NCBI GenBank assembly: GCA_913061385.1 | Contig: CAJXTM010000105.1 | Coordinates: 1 to 8,591, forward strand | Direction: 5' to 3' | Source: an uncultured Rhodopirellula sp. | GTDB taxonomy: Bacteria; Planctomycetota; Planctomycetia; Pirellulales; Pirellulaceae | Length of the DNA: 8,591 bases | Shown: one piece after another, positions 1 through 6,300 of the stretch | How positions within the stretch are numbered: the first letter of the stretch is position 1 | Layout of the letters: each line of letters opens with the position of its first letter | Notes under the pieces: generated by a model | Databases searched by the model: none | What the model was told of the DNA's origin: nothing | What the model saw: only the letters and a program-made list of their open reading frames with translations | Made by a program: the position numbers and the translations under genes

Positions 1-47
1 GAGATCAGCCTCGGTCTCGTGGGCTCGGAGATGTGTATAAGAGACAG
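1..47 (+). other. Untrimmed Illumina Nextera i7 adapter (not genomic)
   Basis: Bases 1-5 (GAGAT) are the 3' tail of the P7 primer. Bases 6-13 (CAGCCTCG) equal the i7 index N710 as written in the adapter. Bases 14-47 are the Nextera read-2 transposase adapter, whose last 19 bases (29-47) are the Tn5 mosaic end. The three parts are contiguous and in the order of a real library molecule, so this is a sequencing construct left at a contig end and not a Tn5 insertion in the organism. Genomic sequence begins at base 48. The adapter carries a TAA at 38-40 in the frame of the gene, which falsely closes the gene's 5' side. Confidence 0.98.
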
Positions 48-49
48 AT

Positions 50-322
50 GCAAGCTCCATAGTCAATGATCCGACCTCGGTAGAACTGAGCGGCGGGCCT
101 GAGGAGTCTGGCAGTCGAGGGTCTCTTACGACACTTGAGCGTCTCGCCAATGCTGTCGACTTGGTTGAGGGCGACTATCCCGAGTATTCTTCTTCTTTCC
201 GAAGTTCAGAGGACAGCACAAGATTCGAGGTGAACTTGGATTCACAGCGAGCAACGGATTTGCTGGAACCTGAACATTCATTGGAGGCCTGGAATCAGTC
301 ACCGGACAGCCAGCATGCTAGC
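50..322 (+). other. N-terminal polar linker ahead of DUF4347 (protein region)
   Basis: Residues 1-91 of the visible protein are rich in Ser, Glu, Asp, Arg and Gln and have no hydrophobic run long enough for a signal peptide or membrane helix. They include a stretch with several serines (FRSSEDSTRF) and LLEPEHSLEAW. In related giant proteins a low-complexity linker often separates the export signal from DUF4347, so the signal is expected further upstream. No family is recognised here. In-frame TTG at 161 and GTG at 230 and 329 are the earliest possible alternative starts, but none has a convincing Shine-Dalgarno sequence, and the frame stays open back to the adapter. Confidence 0.6.
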
Positions 323-3300
323 GAAATCGTGTTTGTCGACTCAGGAGTGCAGGACTACGAGACGTTGGTAGCAGGTTTCCGTGATGGTGTAGAGGTGTTA
401 GTTATTGAAGGTACGCAGGATGGTGTAAGCCAGATTGCGAAGACGCTGGAAGGCAGAGCGAATCTGGATGCAATTCACCTGGTTTCTCACGGTTCTGTTG
501 GGAGTTTGCAACTTGGTTTTACGGAGCTGTCATCGGATAGCATGACGCAGTACGCGGATGCTCTCTCGCAGATCGGCTCATCACTGACGGACAGTGGTGA
601 CCTCATCCTCTATGGATGTGACGTCGCACAGGGTGAAATTGGTCAAGCCTTCATTTCCGCTTTGGCGACTGCAACCGACGCAGATGTTGCTGCCTCGAAT
701 GACCGAACAGGTGACGTGGGGCTCAGTGGAGACTGGGTATTGGAGTCCAGTAGCGGTGACGTTGGGACTGCCGCGTTGATCGATGAGACGGTCACCACCG
801 GCTATGCCTACGTCTTGGCCCAACCAACCGTTCTGAGCGTCGAGGTCAGCGATACAAAAATTACCGACAGTGATGACGGAAGTCTATTCACCGTAGCAGT
901 CACATTTGATCAGGCCATGAACACGGGGGGATCTTTTCAGCCGACGCTGACTTTTGATCCGGACGTATTGCTGGCGGGCACGATGATAAATCCCTCTACC
1001 GGGGCGTGGTCCGTGGGTGATACCGTTTTTACAAAAACATTTGATGTGGTCGACGTGGGCGTCGAGGTCACAAGTATTGAAATCGATGTCACTGGAGCAC
1101 TGAACTCCCCAGGGCTAGGTGGTGAGGCTCAAGCTGATTACACCGCTGAGCCGGAGTTCGATATTGATACCCTCAACCCCACAGTCGTAGTTAATATCGT
1201 CGAAAGCCAACTGAACGACGGAGATCCCAGTTCGTTGGTGACGTTTGAGTTCAGTGAGGGTGTAACTGGCTTTGACGCAAATGATTTATCAGCAGTTGGT
1301 GGTTCAATTTCGGACTTTGCAATCGTTGACACCAACACTTATACGGCACTCTTCACTGCGAGTGATGGCGTGGCCATGACGGGGTCAGTGACTGTCACCG
1401 GGGGATATGAAGACCAAAGCGGAAACGCAGGTGTTTCGGGTGATGATACTGTTGTGATTGATCGTGTGAGCCCAACAGTGATGTCGGTCGTGCGAGCAAA
1501 CGCTGATTACACAAACGCAGGAACCGTGGACTTCACTGTTACGTTCAGTGAGGACGTTGCCGGGGTAGATGTCGACGGTTCAGATTTTCGCCTTGTGGCA
1601 TCGGTTGTTGACGCCACTATTGAATCCGTCTCTGGGAGCAATTCGGTTTACACCGTCACTGTGAGTACGGGGACAACGGGCGGTGTGATTGGCTTGGTTC
1701 TGGGTACAGTACCTACGATTCAAGATGCGGCTGGAAATGATCTGACCAATTCAACTGTTAGTGGAGTCAACCAGGATTACACGATCGCTTCGACGGAAGT
1801 ACTGCTGGTGGATGGCGATGTCTTTGTTGCGGATATTCGTGAAGCAACAGCTGATGATCTGACTTTGTCTGTGGTTGGTGGGGACCTGGTTATCTCTTCC
1901 GCCAGTGGGGTGATTGCAGCAGGGATGGGAGTTAGTCGAATCAATGATTCCTCGGTGAGCGTCGCCCTTAACGATGTCACGGGAAGTGATGGGGTTACGG
2001 TAACGACCGGCGGGCTGGACGATACTGTTACCATCGAAGGTGTCGAAAGACGATTGGAGGTGGACACTGGTGATGGGATTGATACCGTTCAGTTGCAGGC
2101 GAACGCAATCAGTACCAATGGTGGTGATCTGCTTGTGGATGCAGAGTTCATTACTCAGGACGAAGATGCATCGATTGACGCCGGCACGATCCGCCTGGCT
2201 GCCACTGGTGGTGATGTTAATTTGAATGCCGCTGTTTTCGCGACTCGCGATCTGGAGATCAGTGCCAGTGGTGACGTGGCCCAGACGGGATTCAGTTCTC
2301 TAGTTGTCGCAGGTGATGTAACAATCACTGCAAATGTAATCACACTTGACAATGCATCAAATGATTTTGCGGCTGTTGTGAACGCGGTCGGCACTGACCT
2401 TTCGTTCAGCGACGCGAACGATATCACGCTCGGGACAGTTTTTGCTGACGGCGGTCTCACTGTTGTTGCCTCTGCTGGGAAGATCACAGGATCTGGGTCA
2501 GTTCAAGTCACTGGGCAATCTGTCCTTCAGGCTGCGGGAGAAATCCGCCTGATCAATGCTCTGAATGGCTTTGTTCAATCGGTGGATGTGAGTGGTACGA
2601 ATGTCGAACTGAAGGCCAACGTAGACCTTGTTTTGGGTGAGGTCGATGCAGCAACGCTGGACTTGGAGATTGTCGGTTCGATCAGTCAGGACGGATCGGA
2701 TTTGAGTGTCGCGGGTGACCTAAATCTGGTTGCGGTTGGAAATAAGGATTTAACGTTGGACAGTGCGGGTAATCTGTTCGGGGGAACGGTTACGGTTGTC
2801 GCGTTCAGTGTGGTCTTGGTCAATTCAACGGGCATGGAATTGGGTGATTTCGACGTCGATTCACTCGAAGTAACCGCAGGTGGTACTGGTGATATTGTCC
2901 AGGTTGCGGGTTCCAGTATTGATGTTCGACTGGCAGCCACGTTCATTGCTGCTGGCGATGATGTTCTGTTGGATTCTGCAGCGAATGTTTTTGTCGGTGC
3001 TGTCTCTGCGGATGCAGAAGACTTCATTCTTCACAATAGCCGCGAGACTCGACTTGCATTGGTGGAAGTCGACTCTCTTTTGGTGGATACCCATGGCACT
3101 CAACGTATCGTTCAAGACTTCAGTGGGGTTATTAGCGTAAGTGGAGATGCTCGGTTTGTTGCTGCTGGCTTTAACGTAACATTAGATGAGAACACGAATG
3201 ATTTTGCAGGGACCGTCAGTGCTACGGGGACTAATGTCGTTTTGGGAGATGCTAATTCCATAAATCTAGGGGAGGTTGTGGCGACAACTCTGGATGTTAC

Positions 3301-6300
3301 TGCTGCCGGCAATGGCGACATTACACAAACAAATGCTGGTCTGACCATTGCCGGTACTTCAGCCTTCACAGCGGGAGGAGACATCATTGTTGACCAAGCC
3401 CTGAACCAGTTTGGGGACGCTGTTAGTTTGGTTGGTGTGAATGCAATCGTTGTAAATGCTGTTAGTCTGATTCTTGGTGAGGTTGAATTGCAGACCCTGT
3501 CTGCTGCTCTGACTGGTGGTGACTCTATATCGCAAAATACAGTTGGTTTGCAGATTGCTGGAAACGCAATGTTTTCGGCCAATGGCGAGGATGTTGTTCT
3601 TGGTCTGTTGATAAACGATTTTCAGGGAACCGTTTCGGTTGACGGTCATGCCGTATCACTGGGAGACATGAACAGTATCTCACTTGGAGAGATCGTAGCG
3701 GATAGCTTGGCAGTGAAAGTGAGTGGGGTTGGGTACATCAGTCAAGTTGCGGGCGGACTTGTGGTGCAGGATGAAGCGATTTTTGTTTCTGTAAATCGTG
3801 ATGTAGTTTTGCTTGACGTGACAAACGTATTCAACGGGACAGTTTCCTTAGATGGAAATGATGTGTCGCTTGTGAACTCGGTGGCGACGCAGCTTGACAC
3901 CGTAAATGTACGAAGATTGGATGTTGTTGCTGCTGGGGACATTACTCAGGGCGTTGCGGGCTTGAAGGTCGTTGAGCATGCTTCTTTTACCGCGGTCGGG
4001 CACCAAGTGATTCTGTCATCGCAGGATAATCAGTTCACTGGTCCGCTGTCTGTTTCTAGTGATTCGGTTGATGTCACCAATCGGAAGGACCTTGAGCTTG
4101 GTCTGGTTTTGACTGGTGCTCTTGATGTCGTGGTGGTGGGTGCATCTGATATCACCCAAGATGGCAGCGGCGTTGTGGTTTCTGGCGATACAAGCTTGCT
4201 TGCTTTGAGGGGTGACGTCACGCTTCAGGAAGGAACCAACGACTTCCAAGGGGTAGTGAATGTTGAAGCGAAAGAAGTTGAGTTGACTGACCAGAACGCT
4301 ATTCAGCTCGGTAGCTTGAATTCGGAAGAATTGCATGTCACTGCTTTGGGCTCTGGGTCGATCACTCAGGATGCAAACGGTGTTAATGTTTTGGGTTTGA
4401 GTAAGTTTGTTGCTCTCGGTAACGATGTGCAGCTCGGTGAACCTGTAAATGAATTCAATCAGGTCGAACTAGTGGCAGCCACGGCGGTGTTGACTGACGC
4501 GAGTGGTGTGCGTTTTCGTGATGTTGCGGTGGGTGATCTGACTTTGACTGCTGGTGGAGCAGTGTCGCAAATAGCCGGAGCCATGGCCGTGGCGGGTGAT
4601 TTGAAAATTGATGCGGTTGGGTTTGATGTTACGCTTGATCAGGCTGCTAATGACTTCGCTGGGGTGAGTAGCGGTGGTAGCATCAATGTCACCGCAAATG
4701 ATGTTGAAATCGAGGACCTCGATGATGTTGTCCTTGGCGATTTGTGGGTGACTACGCTTTCTCTGGAAACTGGTGGTGATGTCTCGCAGAAGGCAGGGAC
4801 GGCAGTGGTGGTGAACGAAGCCGTTGAGTTATCTGCTAGCGGTTTTGATATCACGCTTTCCGAGTTGGGCAACGATTTTGTGGGCGATGTCGTCGCTGAC
4901 GGTAAGAACGTGGTTCTCTCCGATCAAAACGATGTTTTTCTGTTTGATATTGATGTCGATCAGTTGTTGGTTGTAGCCACAGGACATGTGACTGACGGTG
5001 GGTTTGGCGACCTCCTGGTCGCTGGTAATGCGAACTTGGTAGGAGGTGAGATTACTTTAGGTAACGATGCCGGAAATAGTATTCGGTTTGGTAGCCTGAC
5101 ATTCAACTCTACCGGGGCCGTCAGTGTTGCTGAAGACAATGATATGAATGTCTCTGGTGTGAGTGCTGCGGGGGAGGGATTGGATCTGTGGAGTTCCAGA
5201 GATCTGCTCTTGGCAGGATCAGTCGACGTGGTTGGTGATGCAACTCTGTCTGCGGATGACATTACCGTCGATGCTAAATTTGATGCCACTGGGAATGTCC
5301 TGGTTGTCGCGACCGGCGATATTGACGTTAACGAAGGTATTGATCCGACGACTGTGACGTTGCAGTCAAATGATCAGATTACGATCAATGCTGCGGTTGT
5401 TGCTGGCAATTTGATTTCCGTGTTGGCCGGACAGGATGGTTCAGGCGGTATTGTATTGACCGCTCTGGGTAGCATTGAAACAACGGCTGGCGGAAGTGAC
5501 GTGGTGATGGTGTCTGGTCTCAGTTCTGGCCAAATCACGCTGGCAGGTAAGACGACCGCTGTTGACCAGATCCAGATTACCAGTAGTGATGCAGCAATCA
5601 ACGGTGCTGGATTAGTGACCGCTGATACGGTTGATCTGAATGCGGTCGGCGGGATCGGCAATGCGACGGGACTTGAGTTGTCCGCAAGCAATATTTCCGC
5701 CAACACCACATCGGGTGACCTTCGGATTGACAATCTGTCGGCGACCACGGTTAACGTTACCTCGCTGGTCACAGGATCTGGCTCGGTCGAGTTTGATCAG
5801 GTTGGTGGTGGCAACTTGGTGACGGGGGGACTTGCTGCATCAGACATGTTGGATCTGACAAATGCTGCCGGTGATATTGCTTTGTCAGGGTCTGTTTCCG
5901 GCGATGGGCTTGTGGTGACATCTTCCGGTGCGGTCACTGATGGAGTTGGTGGTGACCTTGCGATCAGCAGTTTAGCAAATGTGATAGCGGGCAGCATCGA
6001 ACTGGGCAACGATGTGGGCAATGTGATAAATTTCGGCAGCTTAACATTCAGCTCAGTTGGCCTCGTCGCGATCGGCGAGGATTCATCGCTTAATCTTGTG
6101 GGTGTGAACACTGCCGGTAGTGCTGATATCGACTCGACTGGAACTGTTTCCGATACAGTGGGGGGAAGTGTTGATGTTGCCGGCCTGCTCGATGTTGCCG
6201 GCTCTTCGGTAGTTCTAGGGTCAGGTACTTTTAATGCCGGCAGCTTAATATTTAACTCAGTTGGATCGGTTGCCATTGCAGAGGATAGTTCGTTGCTGAT

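Noticed and set aside
29..47. Tn5 transposon end, suggesting a mobile element
   Set aside because: The mosaic end is directly preceded by the Nextera read-2 sequence, an N710 index and the P7 tail, so it is library adapter.
48..62. ATG at the first genomic base as a gene start
   Set aside because: It reads only four codons before TAG and is in a different frame from the giant gene.
542..544. First in-frame ATG as start of the protein
   Set aside because: It lies between the His and Cys motifs of DUF4347, and conserved domain sequence extends about 220 bases upstream in the same frame.
2880..3140. Plus-strand open frame of 86 codons in another frame, and others at 594-779, 2040-2225, 5163-5357 and 5640-5822
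   Set aside because: They overlap the conserved domains and repeats of the giant gene out of frame, have no ribosome binding site and no family resemblance.
2282..4996. CRISPR array or DNA-level tandem repeat
   Set aside because: Periodicity is in the protein (about 70 residues). The DNA units are too diverged, and there are no short identical repeats separated by unique spacers.
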